This document shows positions 43,701 through 51,516 of a DNA stretch of 64,000 bases, in pieces (positions within the stretch are counted from its first letter, which is position 1; every line of letters starts with the position of its first letter). The stretch is from Ketobacter sp963922875 (GTDB lineage Bacteria; Pseudomonadota; Gammaproteobacteria; Pseudomonadales; Ketobacteraceae), in assembly GCA_963922875.1 (NCBI GenBank), contig CAWUJH010000008.1, forward strand, positions 62,001-126,000, read 5' to 3'. The notes beneath the pieces were generated by a model that was given only the letters and a program-made list of their open reading frames with translations, searched no databases and was not told the DNA's origin. The position numbers and the translations under genes are program-made.

Positions 43701-44207
43701 GTTAAAGCCATCAAAGAAGGCAAGACGCCCAATTTAGATCGCCCCATTCATGAGGGCTCTGATATCAACTTGAGAATTCCCGCACTAATTACCGAAGACT
43801 ATATGCGTGATGTGCACGTTCGCCTGATCACCTATAAGCGTATTGCCAACGCCAAAAACTCGAATCAGCTCGATGAGCTAAGAGTGGAATTAATCGATCG
43901 CTTCGGTACCTTGCCCCAGCCCACCAAAAACTTGTTTCGACTGACTGAATGTAAACTGAAAGCAGAAGCTTTGGGCATCAAGAAACTGGATGCTGGAAAT
44001 CGGGGTGGTCGAATCGAATTTGGTGTGAATACAAGGGTACACCCACTAAGTATCGTTAAGATGGTGCAAAATCAACCTCAACTTTATAAATTAGAGGGTG
44101 CTGATAAACTAAGGTTTTCTATAGAATCAGAAACGGCCGATGAGCGATTAATTATTGTGAGTGAACTACTCGAAAAACTGGCACCTTCGCAGAGCAGTGC
44201 AGCTTGA
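40737..44207 (+). CDS. mfd: Transcription-repair coupling factor
   Basis: DNA translocase that removes stalled RNA polymerase and recruits UvrA. It has 1,156 residues, full length. The N-terminal UvrB-like module is at about 20-340, the RNA polymerase-interacting CarD-like domain at about 480-550 (GDPVVHIDHGVGRYQGL). The RecG-like helicase follows with Walker A GDVGFGKTE near 640, Walker B DEEH near 742 and the TRG-region motif LHQLRGRVGRSHHQAYAYLL near 900. The C-terminal domain is at about 1010-1150. It starts a plus-strand pair with csiV. Confidence 0.97.
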   Translation: MTSDFLSNIPTDNGDQRIWANLVKGGLGWTIYQASHQHPGLLLVVTDDTQTGIQLEQELAFYLPPTVPVLSFPDWETLPYDSFSPHQDIISQRFAALHQLRTVTKGVLIVPISTLMHRIAPPSFIANHSLLLKVGQRFSIDGVRSQLEQAGYHHVDSVFDHGEYAVRGAILDLYPMGSRLPYRIELFDDEIDTLRSFDPDTQRSIEQVDEVNLLPAKEFSLQADSIQYFKSRFKEKFDVDPRQCPIYQDISAGIASAGIEYFLPLFFQELATLFDYLPATTLVMHSDKLQGSIEHFWNDCLHRYEELRYDRMRPRLPPQELFLPQDELNRHLKSLPKIQLRSDAIDSKAHVSNLPLERAPDLSINAKAQHPLAKLEAFILDTQSSKVRLLFVAESAGRKETLQELLGRINVQPQSIASWQDFITQSIPIGIVVAPIADGFQLSDPNYAVITEQQLFGRRVMQSRRRKRGDDQAENTFRNLTELNQGDPVVHIDHGVGRYQGLQNIEVDGQQQEFLMLEYAGGSKLYVPVSSLQLISRYSGANNTSVPLHRLGTEQWAKEKRKAAEQIHDTAAELLNIYARRAAKPGLSFQLNRHEYEAFCEGFPFEETPDQQAAIDAVISDMTSDRPTDRLVCGDVGFGKTEVAMRAAFVAIQNNKQVAILVPTTLLAQQHFETLRDRFSDWPVQIEVLSRFRTGKEQTQALKQIENGKIDIVVGTHKLLQESVKFKDLGLIIVDEEHRFGVRHKERLKQMRADVDMLTLTATPIPRTLNMAMSGIRDMSIIATPPAKRLSIKTFVREDNNAAIKEAVLRELLRGGQVYFLHNEVKSIDRRAEEIQKLIPEARITIAHGQMRERELEQVMTDFYHKRFNLLMCTTIIETGIDVPTANTIIIDRADKLGLAQLHQLRGRVGRSHHQAYAYLLTPNPRAISADARKRLEAISLSHDLGAGFTLASHDLEIRGAGELLGDEQSGNMHTIGFSLYMEMLEEAVKAIKEGKTPNLDRPIHEGSDINLRIPALITEDYMRDVHVRLITYKRIANAKNSNQLDELRVELIDRFGTLPQPTKNLFRLTECKLKAEALGIKKLDAGNRGGRIEFGVNTRVHPLSIVKMVQNQPQLYKLEGADKLRFSIESETADERLIIVSELLEKLAPSQSSAA

Positions 44208-44242
44208 AGCCTATGACTGCTTATCAAGAGAGAGCGAAAATA

Positions 44243-45016
44243 ATGACTAAAAGCAATGCTGGAGTAATTCTCGCCTTGATCGGCGGGCTTGTGTGGCAAA
44301 CCTGCAGTTACGCTCAGGTTACCCGTGACAATGCAGTGGAAAACTTGCCTTGGTATGAAATCTCGTTAGTCATTTTTAAAAATCGCTATACCACGAATAA
44401 CAGTGAGAACTGGGGACAACCTGAGGATTTGTCCTTGCAATTCCCCAATGGTCTGGTTGAGCTTACGGACGCCGATACCACCAACATTGAAAACGCTGAT
44501 CTAGCCGCTACCGCTTTTCAATCATTAGCTACGCAAGACCCTGAGTTTGCACGCGCCTTAAAAAGCATTAGTTTAAGCTCTAATTACATCATATTAACCA
44601 GCAAAACCTGGCGACAACCCGCTTTGGATTCTGCTGCTGCCATACCGGTGCTCATCCAAGCGGGCAAAGAATATGATGGTCTCTACGAGTTAGAAGGCAG
44701 CGTTATTTTATTGGTTTCCCGCTATTTACACTTTAAAACAGATCTGTGGCTGGCGGATTACGTGCAAACGGTAGAGCCAGTAATACCCTGGTGGCAAAGC
44801 GAAACATTTAACTCGGAGCAGCAAGAACCAGCCGTTGGCGGGTTAAACTACGGCCAATCTCCTGGAGCGGAAACGGTCACTAAATATGAGTCCATTCGAA
44901 CGGTAGTACTGCAGGAATCTCGCCGCATGCGTAGTGGAGAACTACATTTTCTAGACCACCCACTATTTGGGGTACTGGTAAAAGTAACCAGCTATAAACC
45001 GCCGGAAGCTCCTTAA
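44243..45016 (+). CDS. csiV: CsiV-family periplasmic protein
   Basis: 257 residues from the ATG at 44243, chosen because AGAGAG precedes it and the next residues form a signal peptide (about 8-26, VILALIGGLVWQTCSYA). The mature start LPWYEISLVIFKNR is the characteristic CsiV opening, and the ending RMRSGELHFLDHPLFGVLVKV is also conserved. In the gamma-proteobacterium where it was named, CsiV is a periplasmic partner of PBP1a/LpoA-type machinery; the role here is inferred. It lies 35 nt after mfd. Confidence 0.85.
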   Translation: MTKSNAGVILALIGGLVWQTCSYAQVTRDNAVENLPWYEISLVIFKNRYTTNNSENWGQPEDLSLQFPNGLVELTDADTTNIENADLAATAFQSLATQDPEFARALKSISLSSNYIILTSKTWRQPALDSAAAIPVLIQAGKEYDGLYELEGSVILLVSRYLHFKTDLWLADYVQTVEPVIPWWQSETFNSEQQEPAVGGLNYGQSPGAETVTKYESIRTVVLQESRRMRSGELHFLDHPLFGVLVKVTSYKPPEAP

Positions 45017-45765
45017 CCGGGTAAGTTGCCACTGGACGTTAACAAGTAATATGCCAGTATAGATCTTACCTGGGTCATGCCATTGGCAATGGCCAGCTCC
45101 ATTGCCGCCATGGTAATGGGTCCCTCACTACGGCCGGCCGCCCGATTGACCACCAGAGCAATACACGCATAGTTAATACCAAGTTCACGCGCCAAAGCCG
45201 CTTCCGGCATTCCGGTCATACCCACAATGGAGCAACCATCGGCCTCCAGTCGGTTCACTTCCGCTGCAGTCTCCAAGCGCGGACCTTGAGTGACACCATA
45301 TACACCCGTAGTGGTCACCGGTATACCCACCGCCTCCGCCGCTAATCTCAGTTTTTCACGCGTATTGGCGCAATAGGGATCGGTAAAATCAATATGCACA
45401 ACGTTATTAATATCGGCAAATGTACTGGGTCTACCCCAGGTGTAATCGATAAGCTGATGGGGAATCACGATAGATTGCGGCGCTAAAGCTGAATCAATCC
45501 CGCCCACAGCATTAATAGCAACAATGGTGTCCACCCCCACTTGCCGCAGAGCTTCGAGATTGGCTTTATAATTAATCTGGTGCGGTAACAGTTTATGACC
45601 CTTGCCATGACGGGCGAGAAATACTACCTCTTGTTGCCCGAGCTTGCCAAATTCCAAAGCCGCAGAAGGCACACCATATTGAGTCTCGATAGAACGAACA
45701 TCACTGGTTTGAATGCCATCAAAATCATTAAACCCGGTGCCACCTATCACTGCGATAATGCCCAT
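45013..45765 (-). CDS. S-methyl-5'-thioadenosine/thioinosine phosphorylase
   Basis: Purine nucleoside phosphorylase of the MTAP family. I chose the ATG at 45765 (MGIIAVIGGTGFNDFDG), giving 250 residues; the longer reading extends into hpt. FLARHGKGHKLLPHQINY is the phosphate and base site, and MTGMPEAALARELG is also typical. Where adenosine-specific enzymes have the aspartates of a TDYDCW-like stretch, this one has VVNRAAGR, with Asn. That pattern fits 6-oxopurine or methylthioinosine preference, as for P. aeruginosa MtiP. It is 2 nt after hpt. Confidence 0.88.
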   Translation of the reverse strand: MGIIAVIGGTGFNDFDGIQTSDVRSIETQYGVPSAALEFGKLGQQEVVFLARHGKGHKLLPHQINYKANLEALRQVGVDTIVAINAVGGIDSALAPQSIVIPHQLIDYTWGRPSTFADINNVVHIDFTDPYCANTREKLRLAAEAVGIPVTTTGVYGVTQGPRLETAAEVNRLEADGCSIVGMTGMPEAALARELGINYACIALVVNRAAGRSEGPITMAAMELAIANGMTQVRSILAYYLLTSSGNLPG

Positions 45766-45767
45766 TT

Positions 45768-46322
45768 CTAAAGTCCTTTTACAGCGAAAATACCATCCGC
45801 ATTTCTGAGGTAACCCTGATAATCCATACCGTAGCCAAAGACATAGCGATCTGGCACGTTTAAACAACAATACTCTGGATTAAACGCTGGGTTTGACTTA
45901 CGTTCATGGGTTTTATTCACCAACACAACGCATCGGACGCTGCTCGCACCCAGGTTTTCACAATAAGATTTCACTTCTTCAAGAGTCTTACCCTCATCAA
46001 AAATATCATCCACTAGCAAAACATCTCGACCCTTAACCGACTCCGGTGGAGGCACAGCCCATCTGAGAGCAGAGCCACGAGTGGCATCACCGTAACGAGT
46101 GGCATGCAGGTAATCTATTTCCAGTGGAAACCGCAGCCGTAGCACCAGGTTTGAGGCAAAAACCATCCCCCCCTTCATGATAACCAGCACCAACGGGTTA
46201 ATTGAACCCATATCTTTTTCGATCTCACTGGCGACAACTTCAATGGCGCGATCCACTTGTTGTTTATCCCACAGACAATCAGCCTCACTCCATATTTTTT
46301 CCAGCTCTTTGGTGCTCGTCAT
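45768..46322 (-). CDS. hpt: Hypoxanthine-guanine phosphoribosyltransferase
   Basis: Salvages hypoxanthine or guanine with PRPP. It has 184 residues. DVLLVDDIFDEGKTLEEV is the PRPP-binding loop, and CVVLVNKTHERK and YVFGYGMDYQGYLRN are conserved in the hypoxanthine-guanine group. Its ATG overlaps the mscS stop by 4 nt. With the MTA/MTI phosphorylase next to it, it forms a pair that recovers hypoxanthine released from methylthioinosine. Confidence 0.93.
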   Translation of the reverse strand: MTSTKELEKIWSEADCLWDKQQVDRAIEVVASEIEKDMGSINPLVLVIMKGGMVFASNLVLRLRFPLEIDYLHATRYGDATRGSALRWAVPPPESVKGRDVLLVDDIFDEGKTLEEVKSYCENLGASSVRCVVLVNKTHERKSNPAFNPEYCCLNVPDRYVFGYGMDYQGYLRNADGIFAVKGL

Positions 46323-47434
46323 TTGCTGTCCCCCACAGACGGCTCTGGTGATGGTTCCTCAATAAGGTGTACTGTTTGTGTTGGGAAGGCAAATTCAGCG
46401 TCGTGAGCTTCGACAATCTGAGCTATCCGAAACAAAACATCTTGTTTCACCTCATGATAACGAATCCAGTTAGTGGTCACAGTGAAGGTATAAACAAAAA
46501 AATCCAGCGAGGAAGACCCATATTTATTAAAATTAACAATCAATGTTTGATCGGTATCTATTTCTTCATGCTGAATTAACATCTGCTTAATGTCTTCTAA
46601 AATACCGGCCAACTTCCCAACATCTTGATACCTCAACCCCATTGTTTCATAGATACGCCGATGAGACATGCGCGACGGATTCTCCAGGGCTATGCTAGTA
46701 AAGGTTGCATTGGGGACATAGAGCGGCCTTTTATCAAAGGTGCGGATAACCGTGAGACGCCAACCAATATGCTCGATAACGCCCTCAATGGAACGATCGG
46801 GAGAGCGCACCCAATCACCCACAGAAAACGGGCGATCCAGATAAACCATCAAGCCACCGAAAAAATTTGCCAGTAGATCTTTTGCCGCGAAGCCAACAGC
46901 AATCCCCCCTATTCCGCCAAAAGCTAATATACCGGACACTGAAATACCCATGGTTTGTGCCACCACTAAGACTCCAGTGATGATCACCGACAGCCGCAAC
47001 AGTTTGGCAATGGCGGATACGGTAGTGGCATCCAGGGGTTGTTCGGTATAACCTGGTGTTTTGAGTAACTCTTCGGCTCTCGTAATGGTGCGAATGAGCA
47101 ACCAAATCACCGTTGCGATAAAAAGCACTAGAAAAACCGGGTCAATTAATTCGCTTATCGAGCTTTCAAGCTGCGGACGCATTACCTGTAATGCCATGCG
47201 GGCACCGATCAGTAGAATAAACACCCGTGATGGGCTGCGGATAGCCGCTAACAAGGCATCATCCCAAAGAGTGCGACTTTCACTGAACTTATCTTCTAAG
47301 TGATCATAAAATTTTCGGGCAATATAGTTGGCTAAAAGACTAAGAAATACGATAAAAAAGACTTCCACAACCCAGCTGCCTTCGCCATCGGCTTGGCCAA
47401 ACCAGGTCATCATGTCTTTTATCAACTCATGCAT
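46319..47434 (-). CDS. MscS-family mechanosensitive channel
   Basis: 371 residues. About four hydrophobic segments are found near 20-38, 65-85, 98-118 and 135-190. The pore helix GGIGGIAVGFAAKDLLANFFGG (about 172-193) is the MscS signature, followed by the beta domain FSVGDWVRSPDRSIEGVIEHIGWRLT (about 203-228). It probably releases solutes under osmotic downshock. It overlaps nagZ by 8 nt and hpt by 4 nt and is thus in one minus-strand operon. Confidence 0.92.
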   Translation of the reverse strand: MHELIKDMMTWFGQADGEGSWVVEVFFIVFLSLLANYIARKFYDHLEDKFSESRTLWDDALLAAIRSPSRVFILLIGARMALQVMRPQLESSISELIDPVFLVLFIATVIWLLIRTITRAEELLKTPGYTEQPLDATTVSAIAKLLRLSVIITGVLVVAQTMGISVSGILAFGGIGGIAVGFAAKDLLANFFGGLMVYLDRPFSVGDWVRSPDRSIEGVIEHIGWRLTVIRTFDKRPLYVPNATFTSIALENPSRMSHRRIYETMGLRYQDVGKLAGILEDIKQMLIQHEEIDTDQTLIVNFNKYGSSSLDFFVYTFTVTTNWIRYHEVKQDVLFRIAQIVEAHDAEFAFPTQTVHLIEEPSPEPSVGDSK

Positions 47435-48443
47435 TAAATGGCTCCATAGAGTTTTGTACTACCTGATAGCGATCGCTTGCAGTCAGCTCGCCCCAATCAG
47501 GCTTCCTGCGTGCCAGCATGCGCTGTAATCGTGCTTGGTTACATTCAACTTCCGCTGAATTTAGAGACTGCAGAATTTCCGCCGCTCCTTGGGGATTATT
47601 ACAAGCTAGCACCATATCGCAGCCCGCTTGCAGCGCGGCCCGCGCCCGCTCCGGATAGCCCCCTGCAACCGCCGCCCCTTCCATGGATAAATCATCACTG
47701 AAAATAACACCATCGAACCCCAGTTTTTGACGCAGGATGTCTTGCAGCCAACGGCTTGAAAAGCCCGCAGGCTGATCATCAACCTGGGAGTAAATCACAT
47801 GGGCAGGCATGATGCCATCCAGCTGATTACCCAGTAACTTGAAAGGTTGTAAATCCTGGAGAAAAATTTCCTGACGCGTACGCTCATCCACAGGAATAGC
47901 CAAGTGAGAGTCTGCCACAACCCAGCCATGACCAGGGAAATGCTTGCCTGTACTTGCCATGCCCGCTTCGTGCATACCCTGTATGTAGGCTGCCGCTAGC
48001 TTTGCAATGATCTCTGGAGTTGAATGAAACGCCCGGTCACCAATGATTTCACTGTGGCCATAATCTATATCCAACACAGGAGCAAAAGAAATATCAATTC
48101 CCAACGCCAACATTTCTGATGCCATTAACCAACCCCAGTCAGCCGCCATAACTAACGCTTTTTCCGAGGAATCCTCGTAAACATGGCCAAGATGACGTAA
48201 CGCTGGCAAACGGGTCGTACCATGGCGAATACGCTGTACTCTCCCACCCTCCTGATCAATGGCAATGATGATGGATTGGCGGTAAGACCTAATGGTTTCA
48301 ACGAGCGTTTTAACCTGAAATATTGTACCTATATTACGCGCAAACAAAATGACACCACCCACTTTCGGGTCTTTGAGCCAGGCGATTTCTCTTGCGCTAA
48401 GAGTCATCCCCTCTAGATCTATCATCAAAGGCCCCATTTTCAT
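47427..48443 (-). CDS. nagZ: Beta-N-acetylhexosaminidase NagZ
   Basis: Cytoplasmic glycoside hydrolase family 3 enzyme that removes GlcNAc from muropeptides in peptidoglycan recycling. It has 338 residues. KHFPGHGWVVADSH is the GH3 NagZ signature with the catalytic His loop, and DGVIFSDDLSMEGA carries the nucleophile aspartate. AGGAG lies 6 nt before the ATG. The upstream YkuD-type gene may act in the same pathway. Confidence 0.95.
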   Translation of the reverse strand: MKMGPLMIDLEGMTLSAREIAWLKDPKVGGVILFARNIGTIFQVKTLVETIRSYRQSIIIAIDQEGGRVQRIRHGTTRLPALRHLGHVYEDSSEKALVMAADWGWLMASEMLALGIDISFAPVLDIDYGHSEIIGDRAFHSTPEIIAKLAAAYIQGMHEAGMASTGKHFPGHGWVVADSHLAIPVDERTRQEIFLQDLQPFKLLGNQLDGIMPAHVIYSQVDDQPAGFSSRWLQDILRQKLGFDGVIFSDDLSMEGAAVAGGYPERARAALQAGCDMVLACNNPQGAAEILQSLNSAEVECNQARLQRMLARRKPDWGELTASDRYQVVQNSMEPFNA

Positions 48444-48507
48444 TGTGCGCTCCTGTAAGCAGCCATCAGGCGTTAGTTAAGTCTTCGATCAAATCACGCG
48501 AAAGTTA

Positions 48508-49005
48508 TTATGAGATTAGAACTTTGTCACCAGGTCGCACCCATTCGAATAGAGCCAAGATGTCATCATTGCGCATTCGAATACAGCCGTGGGAATTGGG
48601 CGTGCCCATAGGTTCTGAATCTGGTGTGCCGTGAATATAAATGTATCGGCGCTGGGAATCCAGATCTCCTCCTCGGTTGATTCCCACTTCCTCGCCACAA
48701 AGCCATAAAATTCGAGTTAGGATCCAGTCTCGGTTGGGGTGGGCATCAGCAAGGCATTGGTTATATATTTCACCCGTGGGTCTGCGCCCAATAAAAACTG
48801 CATTTTTCGCTTGGCCCGCACCAATACACGCTCTAATTCGATGCCAACCATAGGGTGTCTGGAAAGAGCCATTACGGCAACCCAATCCTTTCGCAGACGT
48901 AGATACCGGCCAGCTTCGCCGCGTAGCTTGCCCCTCTCGTAAGGTTAGCTCTTGGCGTTCAGTGTCTATATAAAGAACTCGAGGACTAATGGGTGCCACT
49001 TTCAA
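48508..49005 (-). CDS. YkuD-domain enzyme without signal peptide, possible cytoplasmic L,D-carboxypeptidase
   Basis: 165 residues, nearly all one YkuD (L,D-transpeptidase) domain. The catalytic motif SHGCIRM gives H139 and C141, and H125 lies in YIYIHGTP. The N-terminus begins MKVAPISPRVLYIDTERQEL with no signal peptide or membrane anchor. Classic transpeptidases of this family work in the periplasm. Cytoplasmic YkuD proteins such as ElsL of Acinetobacter act as L,D-carboxypeptidases in murein recycling (known). Its place just before nagZ makes that role likely here (inferred). Its start overlaps the regulator gene by 20 nt. Confidence 0.85.
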   Translation of the reverse strand: MKVAPISPRVLYIDTERQELTLREGQATRRSWPVSTSAKGLGCRNGSFQTPYGWHRIRACIGAGQAKNAVFIGRRPTGEIYNQCLADAHPNRDWILTRILWLCGEEVGINRGGDLDSQRRYIYIHGTPDSEPMGTPNSHGCIRMRNDDILALFEWVRPGDKVLIS

Positions 49006-49618
49006 GCCCTGCTGCCATAAAAGCGGTCAAACGCGTAACGATAAAATCCACCGAAGCCCTTTGTCCTGCCTCATTCTCATTCATAGCACGCAATGCATCA
49101 AAATTAGATAAAGTAAATATGGCCGCTCCTAAAGCAAAATGTATATGCCAGAATATATCCTGCCCCGAAGGACTGCCCATAGCTACCTGCAACTTTTGAC
49201 CAAAACGGTTAAACACTGCCCCGTAGTGATCAGACATATAGTTCCTTAAGTGGGCTTGGGATTGAGTGTAGGCCAGCCCCAGCAGCCGCATAAAGGCGGT
49301 AGCTCTGTTATTGTTTCTGCCATGAACATCATAAATGGCGTCAGCCAATAATTGCAGTAAAGACTTAACGGTCACTATTTCACCGGAGGCTTCCAGTTCT
49401 GATAGGCGTTTTTCTACCTCCGCCGCAAGTGGTTGCAAAAACCGCTCAAAGACTGCCTGTATCAAGGCCTTTTTCGAACCAAAATGATAATTCACAGCCG
49501 CTAAATTAACTTGCGCCGCTCCGGTTATAGTACGCAATGAGGTCTCCGCAAAACCGCGCTCGGCAAACAATGCCTCAGCAGAATCTAGAATTCTTTCTAC
49601 CGTTTCTTTTTGTGCCAT
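48986..49618 (-). CDS. psrA: TetR-family regulator, PsrA-like
   Basis: 210 residues from the ATG at 49618; a longer reading from 49675 would include the operator and is unlikely. The N-terminal TetR domain has VERILDSAEALFAERGFAETSL and the recognition helix region VNLAAVNYHFGSKKALI. The rest is a ligand-binding domain. PsrA of pseudomonads lies beside lexA and nagZ and is released by long-chain fatty acids. The location and the two operator-like repeats upstream support that identity. If so, it links fatty-acid status to beta-oxidation genes elsewhere. Confidence 0.85.
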   Translation of the reverse strand: MAQKETVERILDSAEALFAERGFAETSLRTITGAAQVNLAAVNYHFGSKKALIQAVFERFLQPLAAEVEKRLSELEASGEIVTVKSLLQLLADAIYDVHGRNNNRATAFMRLLGLAYTQSQAHLRNYMSDHYGAVFNRFGQKLQVAMGSPSGQDIFWHIHFALGAAIFTLSNFDALRAMNENEAGQRASVDFIVTRLTAFMAAGLESGTH

Positions 49619-49638
49619 GATAAAGCAGCCACCGATAA

Positions 49639-49665
49639 CAAACATACGTTTAAAACTTACGTTTG
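49639..49665 (-). promoter_or_regulatory. Tandem PsrA-type operator upstream of the TetR gene
   Basis: CAAACATACGTTT (49639-49651) and AAACTTACGTTTG (49653-49665) each fit the PsrA pattern CAAAC-N4-GTTTG with small deviations. Together they form one larger inverted repeat. They lie 21 nt upstream of the chosen start, as expected for autorepression. Confidence 0.75.
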
Positions 49666-49932
49666 CCCGCCCCATCTGTCAAGCTTTGTCCCTCGACATA
49701 ACAAACTATTAGATTTTTCCGTCACCAAAGCGTTGGCTCTTAGTGCACCACTGAATATCGTCAATCTAAATTTATTTTCTTAAACTGCAAATAACTGTAA
49801 TTAGGCCGATTTTTTGTTAGCACTTTAGATGTCCGATAGGCCGTGTCTTTTTGATCCCTAAGACTGTTCGTGACGTCTTGATAAAGTGATCCATACTATC
49901 CACGAACAGCCCGCCACAAGAAGGATCCAGTA

Positions 49933-50241
49933 ATGCTAAAACGGCTAGAACCAGAAATTGGATGTTGGTATGAAGATCTGGAACAGGAAACCATTTTTGA
50001 AGTCGTTTCCTTTGACGAGGATGACCAGACCGTCGGAATTCAATACTTCGAAGGCGAAATCGCAGCTATTGACCTTGAAACCTTTGTTGCACTGCCACTT
50101 AAAGCCATCGATCAACCGGAAGACTGGTCCGGTCCTTTTGAGTTGGATGAAGATACTGACGAAGGCCCGTACTATGGCAATTCGAACCACAACGATTTTG
50201 AGCAAGACAACCCTTATCAGTTCGATGATTACTTGCCCTAG
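49933..50241 (+). CDS. Small acidic protein of unknown function next to lexA
   Basis: 102 residues, strongly acidic, starting MLKRLEPEIGCWYEDLEQET. The N-terminal two thirds look like a compact beta domain; the C-terminal third (about 72-102) is a disordered acidic tail rich in Asp, Asn and Tyr. AAGAAGGA precedes the ATG. I recall similar small proteins upstream of lexA in gammaproteobacteria (DUF6763 type), but I cannot verify this. No catalytic motif is seen. Confidence 0.75.
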   Translation: MLKRLEPEIGCWYEDLEQETIFEVVSFDEDDQTVGIQYFEGEIAAIDLETFVALPLKAIDQPEDWSGPFELDEDTDEGPYYGNSNHNDFEQDNPYQFDDYLP

Positions 50242-50303
50242 CTACAACGCGAATTTCAGCTGTCCTCATAGATTGCGTCGGGGTGTTTTCTTTTTGTCTT
50301 TTC

Positions 50304-50319
50304 CTGTATATACTTCCAG
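50304..50319 (+). promoter_or_regulatory. SOS box of lexA
   Basis: CTGTATATACTTCCAG at 50304-50319 has the CTG-N10-CAG form of the LexA operator and lies 51 nt before the lexA ATG. It supports autoregulation of lexA. I see no clear second box before the start codon. Confidence 0.85.
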
Positions 50320-50370
50320 TATTCGAGCTTTATTCTGTAACTCACTGGAACTCTTCAGGAAACTGTAAAA

Positions 50371-50976
50371 ATGGAAAAGCTGACTAAACGCCAAGGCGAG
50401 ATTTTACAATATATTATCGACTATTTGGACGACAATGGCATGCCTCCAACCCGTATGGATATTGCGGGCACATTTGGCTTCAAGTCACCCAACGCAGCTG
50501 AAGAACATCTTAGAACTTTGGCCCGTAAAGGCCATATTGAAATGATTCCTGGTGCTTCAAGAGGAATCCGAGTGGTGGGATTGGAAGAAGAATCAGGCAT
50601 CCCCGTGATCGGACGGGTTGCCGCCGGTTACCCTGTTTTGGCCCAGGAAAACATTTTAAGCCACTGCCAAGTATCTCCAGATTTTTTCACACCCAAAGCA
50701 GACTACTTCCTACAGGTTCAAGGACTGAGCATGAAGAATGCCGGCATATTGGAAGGTGACTTACTGGCTGTACACAAAACCCATGAAGCCCGCAAAGGCC
50801 AAATAGTAGTTGCGCGTATTGGCGATGAAGTAACCGTCAAGCGCTTTGAAATGAAGCGTAATAAAATTATTTTATTAGCCGAAAACGAAGACTTTGACCC
50901 CATTGAAGTCACCGCAAACGAGCCTACATTTGCTATTGAAGGTCTTGCTGTGGGTGTTCTTCGTAATGGGCTTTAG
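50371..50976 (+). CDS. lexA: LexA repressor
   Basis: SOS repressor that is cut by activated RecA. It has 201 residues. The N-terminal winged helix (about 1-66) has PPTRMDIAGTFGFKSPNAAEEHL. The cleavage site is Ala85-Gly86 in GRVAAGYP. Catalytic Ser120 lies in QGLSMKNAG and Lys157 in VTVKRF. All are intact. In pseudomonads sulA follows lexA; here there is no such gene, and the next gene is convergent. Confidence 0.97.
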   Translation: MEKLTKRQGEILQYIIDYLDDNGMPPTRMDIAGTFGFKSPNAAEEHLRTLARKGHIEMIPGASRGIRVVGLEEESGIPVIGRVAAGYPVLAQENILSHCQVSPDFFTPKADYFLQVQGLSMKNAGILEGDLLAVHKTHEARKGQIVVARIGDEVTVKRFEMKRNKIILLAENEDFDPIEVTANEPTFAIEGLAVGVLRNGL

Positions 50977-50982
50977 AGTATC

Positions 50983-51025
50983 AGGCTTTATTTTAGCGGT
51001 CTCAAGCTAGCAAAATTTAAAGCCT
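50983..51025. terminator. Possible bidirectional hairpin after lexA
   Basis: AGGCTTTA (50983-50990) and TTAAAGCCT (51017-51025), with further matching TTTT/AAAA and TAGC/GCTA pairs inside, form an imperfect long stem between the convergent lexA and the small gene at 51055. The A/T-rich arms could give U-tracts in either direction, but no clear tail follows. Confidence 0.45.
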
Positions 51026-51054
51026 GCGCCCGATTTGATTACTCGTCTGACCGC

Positions 51055-51327
51055 CTAATGGAGCGTACTAGAGGCTTCTTCGAAATCTTCTAAAATGGCC
51101 CCCTCTGAACGCTCTTCATGGACTTCAAGCACATGACCATAGACTTCGCCAACGGCTTGCACACCCGCGCCAACCATTGCCTTACCAACACCCAGTGAAT
51201 GCTCTGAAAGCATGACTCTCACTTCATCCGAAAACTGAATTTTTACTAATGGAGAGCCAACACCATCAATGCGTCTCAAAACAATCTCACCCGAATCCAA
51301 TTCTACGATTTCTAACAGAGAGGACAT
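51055..51327 (-). CDS. Small conserved protein (PA3009-like)
   Basis: 90 residues, acidic, soluble. It starts MSSLLEIVELDSGEIVLRRI and has a central glycine-rich stretch GVGKAMVGAGVQAVGEVYGHV (about 47-66). No catalytic motif is visible. A gene of this size lies between lexA/sulA and topA in P. aeruginosa (PA3009), and I base the label on this position and a loose memory of the sequence. Role unknown. Confidence 0.7.
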   Translation of the reverse strand: MSSLLEIVELDSGEIVLRRIDGVGSPLVKIQFSDEVRVMLSEHSLGVGKAMVGAGVQAVGEVYGHVLEVHEERSEGAILEDFEEASSTLH

Positions 51328-51516
51328 TTAACAAACCTTTTTTTTTCGATGAGTTTGAAGCAACTTCAATGGTTTTGACAAATTGACATAGAGCACAAAA
51401 CTGACGGGGAATTCACTCAACTAATCAACAAAAACCGGTTACTCAGTGGCTGTAGATACTATCACGGCAAAGTGGCTTGTAACAAATGATTCACGCGCAA
51501 TGCCGCCTCATATTCA

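Noticed and set aside
50336..50351. Second SOS box candidate close to lexA
   Set aside because: It begins CTGTAACTC but lacks the CAG half at the right distance.
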